From: Bog-473 sp963782415
Lineage (GTDB): Bacteria; Actinomycetota; Acidimicrobiia; Acidimicrobiales; RAAP-2
DNA length: 64,000 nucleotides
Direction: 5' to 3'
Assembly: GCA_963782415.1 (NCBI GenBank)
Contig: CAWAJT010000006.1
Location: forward strand, 620,001 to 684,000
Shown: positions 18,958-27,431 of the stretch, one piece after another
Position numbering within the stretch: position 1 is the first letter of the stretch
How the letters are laid out: each line of letters begins with the position of its first letter
Made by a program: the position numbers and the translations under genes
Notes under the pieces: model-generated
The model's input: the letters and a program-made list of their open reading frames with translations, nothing else
Told to the model about the DNA's origin: nothing
The model's database searches: none

Positions 18958-19820
18958 GCCGTCGGGTCGCCGAACCGCTGCGCCAGCCTGATCACCGGTC
19001 CGAACTTACCGGTCCGGGGGTCCCGCCCGTGACCATCAGGGGCCGTCACGCCGGCGATCCCCCGGCCGCAGCCACGGTGCCCGTTCGCAGCGAGGCCAAC
19101 GAGCGCGCCGGCGGTGACAGCGGCCGTCTCGGCCCGCAGCACGCTCAGACCGAATCCGACCGTGGGCAACCCCGCCACGAGCTCCTCCGCGCTCCACCCA
19201 CCTTCGGGGCCGACGGCGACGACATGTTGGTCCAGGGTGGGCCGGTCCCCGCTGAGCTGGGCCAGGACGACCTCGCCGGGCCCACCGAGCATCGAGAGCT
19301 CCGCGAACGAGACCGTGTCCCACACCTCGGGTAGCCAGACACGACGGCACTGGGCGGCGGCCTCCCGGGCCACCCGGCGCAGCTTCTCGGTGGTGGCCCG
19401 GCCTCGCTCCCCGGTCCAGCGCACCACGCTGCGTTCGGTCCGCAACGGCACAATGCGGTCGATACCCAATTCGGTGAGCTTCTGGACCACCCATTCGGGA
19501 CGCTCCCCCTTGACCGGAGCGAAGGCGACGGTGAGGGAGGGCCGGGCGGCCGGCTCGGACTGCACCGTGCCGTCGCCACCGATGCCGACGCCAGCCGTCA
19601 ATGGCTCGAGGATTGCCGAGCCCCGCCAGGCGGTCCGCGCCCACCGCCCCTTCCCGTCGGACGCAATGACCTCTTCACCGTCGCGCAGGCGCAACACGCG
19701 GCCGAGATGGTGCGCGTCCTCGTCCGAGAGGACCGGCAAAGCGGGGTCGTCGACGAAGACCTGCCCCGCCGCCGCCGCCCGCACGGCGATGGCGGCATAG
19801 GTGGGGCCGGCGCTAGCCAA
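18954..19820 (-). CDS. rsmE: 16S rRNA m3U1498 methyltransferase RsmE
   Basis: Methylates U1498 of 16S rRNA using S-adenosylmethionine. The 288-residue protein has the N-terminal PUA-like domain (DEDAHHLGRVLRLRDGEEV) and a C-terminal SPOUT fold with VKGERPEWVVQKLTELGID, the VGPEGGWSAEE motif and LSVLRAETAAVTAGALV, which form the SAM-binding knot. The TTG start at 19820 overlaps the dnaJ stop by eight bases. The tail after GLAANGHRG is longer than usual by about 40 residues. Confidence 0.95.
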   Translation of the reverse strand: MASAGPTYAAIAVRAAAAGQVFVDDPALPVLSDEDAHHLGRVLRLRDGEEVIASDGKGRWARTAWRGSAILEPLTAGVGIGGDGTVQSEPAARPSLTVAFAPVKGERPEWVVQKLTELGIDRIVPLRTERSVVRWTGERGRATTEKLRRVAREAAAQCRRVWLPEVWDTVSFAELSMLGGPGEVVLAQLSGDRPTLDQHVVAVGPEGGWSAEELVAGLPTVGFGLSVLRAETAAVTAGALVGLAANGHRGCGRGIAGVTAPDGHGRDPRTGKFGPVIRLAQRFGDPTA

Positions 19821-20961
19821 AGGCAGAGCGCAGGCGCGAGAACACGCCGTCGCCGCCTCCCGAACCCGGGGCGGCGACCTCCTCGCCGCGCGCCGCGGCG
19901 AACTGGCGGAGGAGCTCGTCCTGTTCGGGAGTCAGATCCGTCGGCGTCGCCACCAGCACGTGCACGTAGAGATCTCCACGACCGCGCCCGCGCAGATGGG
20001 GCACGCCGAGCCCGCGCAGCCGCTCGATGTGCCCGTGCTGGGTTCCTCGTCCGAGAGAGAGGTGCTGGGGCCCGTCCAGCGTCTCCACATCGGCCTCGGT
20101 CCCGAGGGCGGCCTGGGCGATGCTGATGCTGAGCGTCGTGTGCAAGTTGTCACCCTGGCGCTCGAAACGCTGGTCGGGGTTGACGACCAGGTGCACGAAG
20201 AGCGATCCGTTCGGGCCACCGCGCTGGCCGGCCGCACCGCGGTCCGCCAGCCTGAGGGTGGATCCCTCCTCCACACCGGCAGGCACCTCCACCGTGAAGG
20301 TGCTCTCCTCCATGCGGCGCCCCTCGCCGCGGCAATCGGGGCACGGGTTGGGGATCATCTCCCCGGTGCCGCTGCAGCGTGAGCAGGCGACGCTCGTGAC
20401 GACCTGGCCCAGCAGGGATTGGCGCACCCGGCGCAGCTCACCGGTGCCCTGGCAGTCTGTGCAGGTCACGGGCTCGGTTCCTGCTGCCGTGCCCGCGCCA
20501 TTGCAGGTGGCACACGTGGCGGGCAGTCGCACGGTGATGTCCTTGCGGGCACCGAACACCGCTTCGGCGAACTCGAGGCCGAGGCGCACTTCTGCATCCG
20601 CGCCGACCTGCGGGCCGCGGCGGCGGACACCGCTCCCACCCATCTGACCGAAGAACGCTTCGAAGATGTCGCCCAGGCCGCCCTCGAAGCCGAACCCTCC
20701 CATGCCACCGCCCGCCTGGGAACCGAAGACACCCTCGGCTCCGTAGCGGTCGTAACGGGCTCGCTTCTCTGGGTCGCGCAGGACCTCGTAGGCGACCGTG
20801 ACCTCCTTGAACCGCGCCTCGGCCTCGGTGTCGCCCTGGTTCGTATCGGGATGCAACTCCCGGGCCCGGGCGCGGTAGGCCCGCTTGATCTCGTCGTCGC
20901 TCGCCTCGGGACCGACGCCGAGCAGCGCGTAGAGGTCGCCCAACCCGTCAGTGACGGCCAT
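19813..20961 (-). CDS. dnaJ: Chaperone protein DnaJ
   Basis: A 382-residue type I J-protein, the DnaK co-chaperone. The J-domain has His37-Pro38-Asp39 (ELHPDTN), then a Gly/Phe-rich linker (GGMGGFGFEGG). Four zinc-finger repeats CATCNGAG, CTDCQGTG, CSRCSGTG and CPDCRGEG follow, then the substrate-binding C-terminal domains. The ATG at 20961 gives the canonical start; the frame is open further upstream without J-protein sequence. It overlaps hrcA upstream by 14 bases and rsmE downstream by eight, so it belongs to the CIRCE operon. This is the hrcA-linked paralogue usual in actinobacteria; no dnaK or grpE lies in the window. Confidence 0.96.
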   Translation of the reverse strand: MAVTDGLGDLYALLGVGPEASDDEIKRAYRARARELHPDTNQGDTEAEARFKEVTVAYEVLRDPEKRARYDRYGAEGVFGSQAGGGMGGFGFEGGLGDIFEAFFGQMGGSGVRRRGPQVGADAEVRLGLEFAEAVFGARKDITVRLPATCATCNGAGTAAGTEPVTCTDCQGTGELRRVRQSLLGQVVTSVACSRCSGTGEMIPNPCPDCRGEGRRMEESTFTVEVPAGVEEGSTLRLADRGAAGQRGGPNGSLFVHLVVNPDQRFERQGDNLHTTLSISIAQAALGTEADVETLDGPQHLSLGRGTQHGHIERLRGLGVPHLRGRGRGDLYVHVLVATPTDLTPEQDELLRQFAAARGEEVAAPGSGGGDGVFSRLRSAFG

Positions 20962-22018
20962 CGTGTCCTCCGCTGATGCGTTGGCCCAGACGCTCGCCCA
21001 CCACGTGGGCGGCGGCCATGGCTCGGGCGTAGTCCATGCGGGTGGGACCGAGCAGGCCCACCGCGCCGAGATCCTGTCCGTCGATGGAGACCGGCGACAC
21101 GACGACGGCACATGACGACAGCGGTTCGAACCCGTGCTCGGTGCCAATGGCCACGGACAGCCCCCGGTCGAGGACGTCGCGCAGCAGGGTCACCACGACG
21201 AGTTGCTGCTCCAAGATCGCGAGGACGCCGCGTACCGTCTCCACCGCGTCGAAGGACTCCGCCAGCCGGGCGGGACCGCCCACGAACACCTGATCGGTCT
21301 CCATGGCCCCCTCGAGCGACGTGAATGCCTGGCGGGCCGCCGTCACGAGTTGGTCGACCTGCACGGAGCCGCTGGCCGGGACGGCCCAGGGCTGGGCGAG
21401 CGTGCGACCCACAAGGTGCGAGGAGAGCTGGGTGCCGGCGTCAGCCAGCGTGTCCTCGGAGGTCTCTGTGTCGAGCTCGATGGTCCGTTTCTCGACGGCA
21501 CCGTCGGAGAGGACCACGACGAGCAGCGCGTGGAGCGGCGAGAGCCCGACCAGCTGGACGGATCGGATGGTGGCGGACTCATGGGACGGGCCGACGACGA
21601 CGGCTGCATAGGACGTCAGCTCGGACAGAAGACCTGAGGCGCGCTCGAGCACCGTCTCCATCTCGCCGTGGACCTGCTCGAAGAACTGCGACACCTGCTT
21701 GCGCTGTGAGGGTCCGAGGACGCCCGGTCCGGTCAGATGGTCGACGAAGAACCGGTAGCCCTTGTCGGTCGGGATGCGGCCGGCGCTGGTGTGCGGCTGA
21801 ACGAGGTAACCCTCGCGCTCGAGCGCCACCATCTCCGAGCGAACCGTGGCCGACGACACCTGCACCCCCGGTGCATTCGCCACATGGGAGGACCCGACCG
21901 GTTCGGCGGTACCGATGTACTCGGTGACGACGGCCTCCAAAATGGCGGCGCGACGGTCGTTGAGGGCGCGCTCGTCGCCGGCATCGGTCATGGGGGCGGA
22001 ATCAAGGGGCGGTGTCAT
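20948..22018 (-). CDS. hrcA: Heat-inducible transcription repressor HrcA
   Basis: Represses heat-shock genes by binding CIRCE. The protein has a winged-helix N-terminus (ALNDRRAAILEAVVTEYIGT; PVGSSHVA; SSATVRSEMVALEREGYL; QPHTSAGRIPTDKGYRFFVD, a family signature) and a GAF-like dimerisation domain after it. The start is ATG 22018 or ATG 21991; both lie directly downstream of a perfect CIRCE at 22026-22052, so hrcA represses its own operon. An upstream in-frame start would contain the operator. It overlaps dnaJ by 14 bases. Confidence 0.95.
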   Translation of the reverse strand: MTPPLDSAPMTDAGDERALNDRRAAILEAVVTEYIGTAEPVGSSHVANAPGVQVSSATVRSEMVALEREGYLVQPHTSAGRIPTDKGYRFFVDHLTGPGVLGPSQRKQVSQFFEQVHGEMETVLERASGLLSELTSYAAVVVGPSHESATIRSVQLVGLSPLHALLVVVLSDGAVEKRTIELDTETSEDTLADAGTQLSSHLVGRTLAQPWAVPASGSVQVDQLVTAARQAFTSLEGAMETDQVFVGGPARLAESFDAVETVRGVLAILEQQLVVVTLLRDVLDRGLSVAIGTEHGFEPLSSCAVVVSPVSIDGQDLGAVGLLGPTRMDYARAMAAAHVVGERLGQRISGGHDGRH

Positions 22019-22025
22019 GGAGTGC

Positions 22026-22052
22026 CTGGCACTCAAGTCTACCGAGTGCCAG
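22026..22052. promoter_or_regulatory. CIRCE operator of the hrcA-dnaJ superoperon
   Basis: CTGGCACTC-N9-GAGTGCCAG, a perfect 9-bp inverted repeat with the diagnostic nine-base spacer; the family consensus is TTAGCACTC-N9-GAGTGCTAA. It is eight bases upstream of the hrcA ATG at 22018. Binding by HrcA follows from established knowledge of this site. Confidence 0.95.
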
Positions 22053-22114
22053 ACCTGGAGCAGTGGGCGGCGCACCCGCCGGCCGTGGCGGCAGGGTCGA
22101 CGGCGCCCAGCGGC

Positions 22115-23932
22115 TCAGTCGTCTCCCAGGCGCAGGGCGGAGATGAAGGCCTCTTGGGGCACTTCGACCCGCCCGATGTTCTTCATCTTCTTCTTGCCCT
22201 CCTTCTGCTTCTCCAGCAGCTTGCGCTTGCGGGTGATGTCACCGCCGTAGCACTTGGCCAGGACGTCCTTGCGCTTGGCCTTGACCGTCTCTCGAGCCAC
22301 GATGCGCCCGCCGATGGCCGCCTGAATCGGGACGTCGAACATCTGGCGTGGGATGAGCTCCCGCAGCTTCTCGGCCATCTTGCGCCCGTAGATGTCGGCC
22401 GTGGACTTGTCGACGATGGTGGAGAAGGCGTCCACCGGAGCGTGGTTGATGAGGATGTCGACCCGGACCAGGTTGCCGGTGGCGTAGTCACCCGGCTCGT
22501 AGTCGAGGCTGGCGTAGCCCTTGGTGCGGCTCTTCAACTGGTCGAAGAAGTCGATGACCACTTCCGCCAGGGGGAGCGTGTAGACGAGCTCGACGCGCTC
22601 GGGCGAGAGGTACTCCATGCGGGTCATCTCACCTCGCTTGCCCTGGCAGAGCTCCATCACCGTTCCCGTGTACTCGCTCGGCGTGATGATGGTGGCCGAC
22701 AACATGGGCTCGTCGATGTGGTCGATGCGGCTGGCGTCGGGCAGCTCGGTCGGGTTGTCGATGTCCAGCTCGGTCCCGTCGGTCAGGAAGGCCCGGTACT
22801 CCACGCTCGGCGCCGTGGCGATGAGCGACAGGTTGAATTCCCGTTCCAGCCGCTCGCGCACGATCTCCATGTGCAACAGGCCCAGGAAGCCGCAGCGGAA
22901 GCCGATCCCGAGCGCGTGGGACGACTCGGGCTCGAAGGTGAAGCTGGCGTCGTTGAGCTTGAGCTTGTCCAGCGCGTCGCGCAGGTCCGGCAGCTCGTCG
23001 CCATCGACCGGATAGAGGCCGCAGAACACCATGGGCTTGGGATCCCGATAGCCGGCGAGTGCCTCGTCAGCGCCATGCTGCGCCGTCGTGACCGTCTCAC
23101 CCGAGCGGGCCTCGCCGACGTCTTTGATCCCCGCGATGAGGTAGCCCACCTCCCCGGGTCCAAGCGCGTCCACCGGCACGGCCACGGGCGTGCGGACGCC
23201 CACCTCTTCGATGTCGTGGACGGCGTTGGCCTGCATGAAGCGCAGGCGCGCCCCCGAGTGCAATGAGCCGTCGACGATGCGGATGGAGCTGACGACGCCC
23301 CGGTACTGGTCGTAAGAGGAATCGAAGATCAACGCGCGCAACGGCTCCTCGCGGTCGCCCCGCGGTGCCGGGATGCGCTCGATGATGGCATCGAGCAACT
23401 CGGGCACACCCTCCCCCGTCTTGGCGGAGATGTGCAGGATGGACTCGGCTGGGAGGCCGAGGACGTGCTCGATCTCGAGGGCGCAGCGGACGGGGTCGGC
23501 CGCCGGCAGGTCGATCTTGTTGAGCACGGGCACGATCTCGAGGTCGTTCTCAATGGCCTGGTAGCAGTTGGCCAGGGTCTGCGCCTGAATGCCCTGCGAC
23601 GCGTCGACGAGGAGCACGGCACCCTCGCAAGCCGCCAGCGAACGGGAGACCTCGTAGCCGAAGTCCACGTGACCGGGTGTGTCGATCAGATGCAGGACGT
23701 GGCCGGCGTGCGCCACCCGGACGTTCTGAGCCTTGATGGTGATGCCACGCTCGCGCTCGATGTCCATGGAGTCGAGGTACTGCTCCCGCATGAGGCGGGG
23801 GTCCACGGCCCCGGTGATCTCGAGGATGCGGTCGGACAGGGTCGACTTGCCGTGATCGACGTGGCTGATGATGGAGAAGTTGCGAATGCGCTCGATCGCG
23901 ACGGGACCAGACGCAGAAACGGGGGGCGGCAC
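22115..23932 (-). CDS. lepA: Translation elongation factor 4 (LepA)
   Basis: A ribosomal GTPase of 605 residues, normal for LepA. G1 is SHVDHGKSTLSD, the switch region ERERGITIKAQNV, G3 DTPGHVDF and G4 NKIDLP; domains II, III and V follow, and the C-terminal LepA-specific domain ends with CYGGDITRKRKLLEKQKEGKKKMK. The GTG at 23932 is the best start: it precedes the conserved IERIRNFSIISHVDHGK by about 12 residues. The open frame continues upstream without homology. It is divergent from rpsT across about 180 bases, a pairing conserved in many bacteria. Confidence 0.97.
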   Translation of the reverse strand: MPPPVSASGPVAIERIRNFSIISHVDHGKSTLSDRILEITGAVDPRLMREQYLDSMDIERERGITIKAQNVRVAHAGHVLHLIDTPGHVDFGYEVSRSLAACEGAVLLVDASQGIQAQTLANCYQAIENDLEIVPVLNKIDLPAADPVRCALEIEHVLGLPAESILHISAKTGEGVPELLDAIIERIPAPRGDREEPLRALIFDSSYDQYRGVVSSIRIVDGSLHSGARLRFMQANAVHDIEEVGVRTPVAVPVDALGPGEVGYLIAGIKDVGEARSGETVTTAQHGADEALAGYRDPKPMVFCGLYPVDGDELPDLRDALDKLKLNDASFTFEPESSHALGIGFRCGFLGLLHMEIVRERLEREFNLSLIATAPSVEYRAFLTDGTELDIDNPTELPDASRIDHIDEPMLSATIITPSEYTGTVMELCQGKRGEMTRMEYLSPERVELVYTLPLAEVVIDFFDQLKSRTKGYASLDYEPGDYATGNLVRVDILINHAPVDAFSTIVDKSTADIYGRKMAEKLRELIPRQMFDVPIQAAIGGRIVARETVKAKRKDVLAKCYGGDITRKRKLLEKQKEGKKKMKNIGRVEVPQEAFISALRLGDD

Positions 23933-24112
23933 AGTCCGTCGATCGTACCGGCCCAGATTGGCGACCTCGGCCGCCTGGCCAGGGCGCTTGTCCTCACCCC
24001 CCGCCCGCACCGTGGGGGTCAAAGGGGCCTGCCACCTGCTACAGTTGTCGTCCGCACCGGTGAGGCCTCGGCCGCCGCTGCCCCCCTTTCGAAGAAGACC
24101 GAGGACTGACAC

Positions 24113-24388
24113 GTGGCCAACATCAAGAGCCAGATCAAGCGGAACCGCCAGAACGAGAAGCGCCGGCTGCGCAATAAGTCGGTGCGGGCCGAGCTGCGCA
24201 CCCGCACCAAGACTGCCGTCTCGGCCGCCGAGATCGGTGCCGAGGACAGCGCGGAGGCACTGCGCCTCGCCGTCAAGCGGATCGACAAGGCGGCGGCGCA
24301 AGGCGTGATCCACAAGAACACCGCGGCGAACCACAAGTCGCGCTTGGTGCGACGGGTCAACGCGATTGAGGTGTCCGCCGCCGAGTAG
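24113..24388 (+). CDS. rpsT: 30S ribosomal protein S20
   Basis: A 91-residue basic helical protein of the small subunit, beginning ANIKSQIKRNRQNEKRRLRNKS, the family opening. It starts with GTG 24113; there is no strong Shine-Dalgarno. It is divergent from lepA. Downstream lies a tetranucleotide microsatellite instead of a recognisable terminator. Confidence 0.97.
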   Translation: MANIKSQIKRNRQNEKRRLRNKSVRAELRTRTKTAVSAAEIGAEDSAEALRLAVKRIDKAAAQGVIHKNTAANHKSRLVRRVNAIEVSAAE

Positions 24389-24431
24389 CGGTGGCCGGGC
24401 CGGCTTCCTCCTCCTTCACCCCCGGTCTCCT

Positions 24432-24471
24432 CTTCCTTCCTTCCTTCCTTCCTTCCTTCCTTCCTTCCTTT
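24432..24471. repeat. (CTTC)n tetranucleotide microsatellite between rpsT and a convergent gene
   Basis: About ten uninterrupted units of CTTC over roughly 40 bases, in the 130-base spacer between the rpsT stop and the stop of the convergent PPOX-fold gene. Pure tetranucleotide runs of this length are rare in bacterial genomes outside phase-variable loci; here it is outside coding sequence, so any effect would be on transcript ends. Confidence 0.95.
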
Positions 24472-24518
24472 CCCCTTCCTCCTCGCCCCTTTCCTCGGAC
24501 GCGCCCGCAGGCGGTGGC

Positions 24519-25028
24519 CTACGGGCCCATGTGGAAGGTGAAGATCTTCTCCGGCACGATGCGCGCGCCGACTGCGTCGGCATTGGTGAGCCATTCCTCG
24601 AACGCCGGCCCCTGCTTGGGCAGGTACTCGTCGAGCATGGCCTGACGGAGCTCACCGGAGCGGGGGTCCCCGAGATCGAAGATCTCCGCTCTGCCGTGCA
24701 CGGTCACGGCGAGCTCGTCCCTCGGCAGATGGGTGGCGCTGCACGCCGGCCGCGCCGCCAAGTGGCGCGTGCGCACGGCACCCCGGCCGGTGCTGAACCA
24801 GAAGGTGCCGTGCAGGAAATACCCGTCGACAGGGCCAGCCAGCGGGCGGCCGTCCGCCGTCACGGTCGCCAGCACGAGCAGGCGCATGCCCTGCAGGCGC
24901 TCGGCCAGCTGCACGGCCGTCAGCCGGCGCTCGTCGGTGATGATGTCGCGCAGGTGCGCTCCGGCGGAGGCCATTGAACGGTCCAAAAGGGACTGCAGGG
25001 CCGCCATCTCTTGGGGAGTCTCGAGCAT
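24519..25028 (-). CDS. Pyridoxamine 5'-phosphate oxidase-fold protein
   Basis: A 169-residue flavin-binding split-barrel protein. RLLVLATVTADGRPLAGPVDGYFLHG and FWFSTGRGAVRTRHLAARPACSATHL match the FMN- or F420-binding strands of PPOX-fold enzymes in actinobacteria, and DELAVTVHGRAEIFDL the next strand. A short helical N-terminus precedes the barrel. The substrate is unknown. The start at ATG 25028 is preferred over the open frame upstream, since the latter overlaps the divergent VOC gene. Confidence 0.85.
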   Translation of the reverse strand: MLETPQEMAALQSLLDRSMASAGAHLRDIITDERRLTAVQLAERLQGMRLLVLATVTADGRPLAGPVDGYFLHGTFWFSTGRGAVRTRHLAARPACSATHLPRDELAVTVHGRAEIFDLGDPRSGELRQAMLDEYLPKQGPAFEEWLTNADAVGARIVPEKIFTFHMGP

Positions 25029-25093
25029 CACCCCAGTCCAGCACTGGGGTGTTCGGGGTGTACACCGGACGGGCCAGGGTGCACAGTGGATCA

Positions 25094-25501
25094 ATGAGCG
25101 CGACCACCGACTCCACCACGACGGCCGTCATTCCCATCCTCGTCTACGAGGACATTGAGGCGGCGCACGATTACCTCGTCGAGACGTTCGGACTGACTTC
25201 GGGTGGGCTGCACCGGCTGGACGACGGCACCGTCATCCACGGCGAGGTCCGCAACGGCGCCGCCCCCATTTGGATGCATCGAGTGTCAGCCGAGAGTGAG
25301 ATGGACACCCCTCGCAAAACCGCCATGTCCCACGGCGGCCTGTCGGTTGTCGTCCCTGACGTCGACGCGCACTACGCCCGCGCCAAAGCGGCCGGCGCCG
25401 TGATCGATCGTGAACCCAGCGACCAGCCCTATGGGTTGCGTGAGTACGGCGCCCGAGACCCAGAGGGCCATCGGTGGTGGTTCTCCTCGCGCCTGACATG
25501 A
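25094..25501 (+). CDS. VOC/glyoxalase-fold protein
   Basis: A 135-residue single-unit VOC protein with the two beta-alpha-beta-beta-beta halves: PILVYEDIEAAHDYLVETFGL and, in the second half, HGGLSVVVPDVDAHYARAKAAGAVI then GLREYGARDPEGHRWWF, the usual C-terminal metal-site strand. Family members include dioxygenases, glyoxalases and antibiotic-binding proteins; the function here is unassigned. ATG 25094, divergent from the PPOX-fold gene. Confidence 0.87.
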   Translation: MSATTDSTTTAVIPILVYEDIEAAHDYLVETFGLTSGGLHRLDDGTVIHGEVRNGAAPIWMHRVSAESEMDTPRKTAMSHGGLSVVVPDVDAHYARAKAAGAVIDREPSDQPYGLREYGARDPEGHRWWFSSRLT

Positions 25502-25544
25502 GGTGCCCGGTCGGTGCACACCGGCTTGGTGCGACTTCTGCGCC

Positions 25545-26577
25545 TCAGCGCCGGGCACCGGCCCTCGGACGAGATGCCCGCACCGGCCGGGTCTGCCGGG
25601 CCAAGCGGGCAACCAGGATCTCGATGACGACTTCGGCGTCCATACCGCTCGCCCCACGCACGTCCAGGTCAGTTGCGGCAATGAGGTTGATTGCTTCGGC
25701 AATGCGCGCGACTGCCGAGACGGCGCGATTGTTCGAGCGCCTTCTTGGCCACGAAGGGCGCGGTGCCGAGGGCGGCGGCGGCGTCGCGCTCCGTGCTGAC
25801 GTCGTCGCCGTCGAGCAGCAGCATGTTGGAGAAATGGCCATGCAGAGTGGTGAGCACCTGGATCGGAGCGAGACCGCCCGCCTCGAACATGCGCCGGAGC
25901 ACGGTCAACGCCCGGCCCGGTTCACCTTTGTCGATGGCGTCGGTGAGCTCGTAGCGCGGGACGTTGCCCGCCTCACCGAGGTACGGCTCAAGGTCCTCGG
26001 CCGTCACCCGCGCCCCTTTGCCGTAGGCAGCGCTCAGGGCGCTGAGCAACCCTTCGACGCGACCGAGATCCTCGCCGACGTGCGCCGCCAGCAGATCGGC
26101 CGCCCGCGGTTCGAGCTTGACCGGCGCCGCTCGCAGGTGCTCGTGCAACCACGCCTTGCGGTCGCCAGCCTTGCTCGTCGCGACCTCCATGATCTGCCCG
26201 GCGGCCTTGATCGCCTTCACCAGCGGCGCCGGCACGGTACCTCCCCCGCCGACCAGGATGAGCACCGTCGTCGGGAGCGGGTCCTCGAGGACCTCGACCA
26301 GCCGGGGAGCGTCGGCAGTGAGGATCCGCCCCGCCTCGCGCACGACGACGACGCGGCGGTCCACCAAGAATGGAGGCGTCAGGCAGGCGTCCACGACGGC
26401 ACCGACGTTCAGCTCGTCGCCGGCACCGCCGCCGACCTCCTCGACGACCAAGGCGTGGTCACCGTCACCCACCACGTCGTCGATCAACCCGCGCACGGCC
26501 TGGGCCACCAGGGCGGCATCGTCCCCTTTGACCAGATAGACGGGCGAGGGCGCCGTCGCCGGCGCGTGCGGGCTCAT
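25545..26577 (-). CDS. holA: DNA polymerase III delta subunit (HolA), one frameshift
   Basis: The clamp-loader delta subunit that opens the beta clamp. The N-terminal domain (VYLVKGDDAALVAQAVRGLI), the RRVVVVREAG strand and the helical collar (EPYLGEAGNVPRYELTDAI; LHGHFSNMLLLDGDD) are recognisable. Near 25,725-25,740 the frame shifts: the first reading loses homology after KKALEQ, and the next frame continues NRAVSAVARIAEAINLIAAT, the expected last helix. HolA is normally essential, so this is probably an indel error. The ATG at 26577 overlaps the folP stop by four bases, in a trx-folP-holA operon. Confidence 0.88.
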
Positions 26578-27431
26578 TCGGCCTCGCTGATGGCGGCCAG
26601 CACGTCACGGGCCCGACAGGTGCCCTTGACGTCGTGCACCCGCACGAGGCGGCAGCCCCAGGCCATCCCGAGGGCCGCCGCGCCGATGGAAGCCTCACGA
26701 CGCTCGGTGAGCTCCAAGTCGAGGATCTTGCCGAGGAAGGTCTTGTTCGAGGCCGAGAGCAGCAGTGGGTAGCCCAGCCCGGCCAGAGTCTGCGATGCCC
26801 GCAGGAGCGACAGTGACTGCTCGGCCGTCTTCCCGAGGTCGAGTCCGGCATCGAGCACGATCCGCTCGGTGGGGATGCCCGCGGCGCAGGCGGCCTCGGC
26901 GCGCTCGGTCAAGAAGCGGACGACATCGACCACCACGTCGTCATAGTGCGGATCGGGATCGGCCACGCGCGGCGCGAGGCGGATGTGCGTGATCACGATC
27001 GCTGCGCCGTGCTCCGCCGCTGCGGGTACGTAGTCGGGGTCGGCCAGGCCGCTGATGTCGTTGCCCATCAACGCGCCCTCGGCGTAACACGCACGCGCCA
27101 CCGAGGCGCGCCAGGTGTCAACCGAGACAGGCGTGTCGAAGCGCTCCACCAGGCCAGCCACGACGGGGACGACGCGATCGAGCTCCTCTGGCTCGGTCAC
27201 CTCGGGCCCGGGGCCGGCCTTGACACCACCGATGTCGAGGATGTCCGCTCCGTCGGCGACCAGCCGCTCGGCCCGGCCGTAGAGCTTGTCGAGCTCGAAC
27301 GTGGCGCCCTTGTCGTAGAAGGAGTCTGGCGTGCGGTTGAGGATCCCCATCACCAGCGCCCGGTTGGTCAGGTCATAACGCCGGCCGCCGAGGTCGAGCC
27401 ACGGCGCAAGCTGGGTGGCCGACCCGGCCAT
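26574..27431 (-). CDS. folP: Dihydropteroate synthase family protein
   Basis: Makes 7,8-dihydropteroate from p-aminobenzoate and the pterin diphosphate in folate synthesis. The 285-residue TIM barrel has ILNRTPDSFYDKGATF (family ILNVTPDSFSDGG), DILDIGGVKAGPG (DVGGESTRPG), VSVDTWRASVA, NDISGL, ERIVLDAGLDLGKT and LLLSASNKTF. Several sites deviate from the folP1 consensus (Val-Lys in place of Glu-Ser-Thr, and SASNKTF instead of the usual SRK), so it may be a FolP2-type paralogue with altered activity, as known in mycobacteria. The start overlaps the thioredoxin stop (TGATG). Confidence 0.88.
   Translation of the reverse strand: MAGSATQLAPWLDLGGRRYDLTNRALVMGILNRTPDSFYDKGATFELDKLYGRAERLVADGADILDIGGVKAGPGPEVTEPEELDRVVPVVAGLVERFDTPVSVDTWRASVARACYAEGALMGNDISGLADPDYVPAAAEHGAAIVITHIRLAPRVADPDPHYDDVVVDVVRFLTERAEAACAAGIPTERIVLDAGLDLGKTAEQSLSLLRASQTLAGLGYPLLLSASNKTFLGKILDLELTERREASIGAAALGMAWGCRLVRVHDVKGTCRARDVLAAISEAE

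Noticed and set aside
22019..22075. Upstream start for hrcA at 22075
   Set aside because: It would place the CIRCE operator inside the coding region.
23933..24334. Extended lepA N-terminus
   Set aside because: The extension overlaps the divergent rpsT gene and has no LepA similarity.
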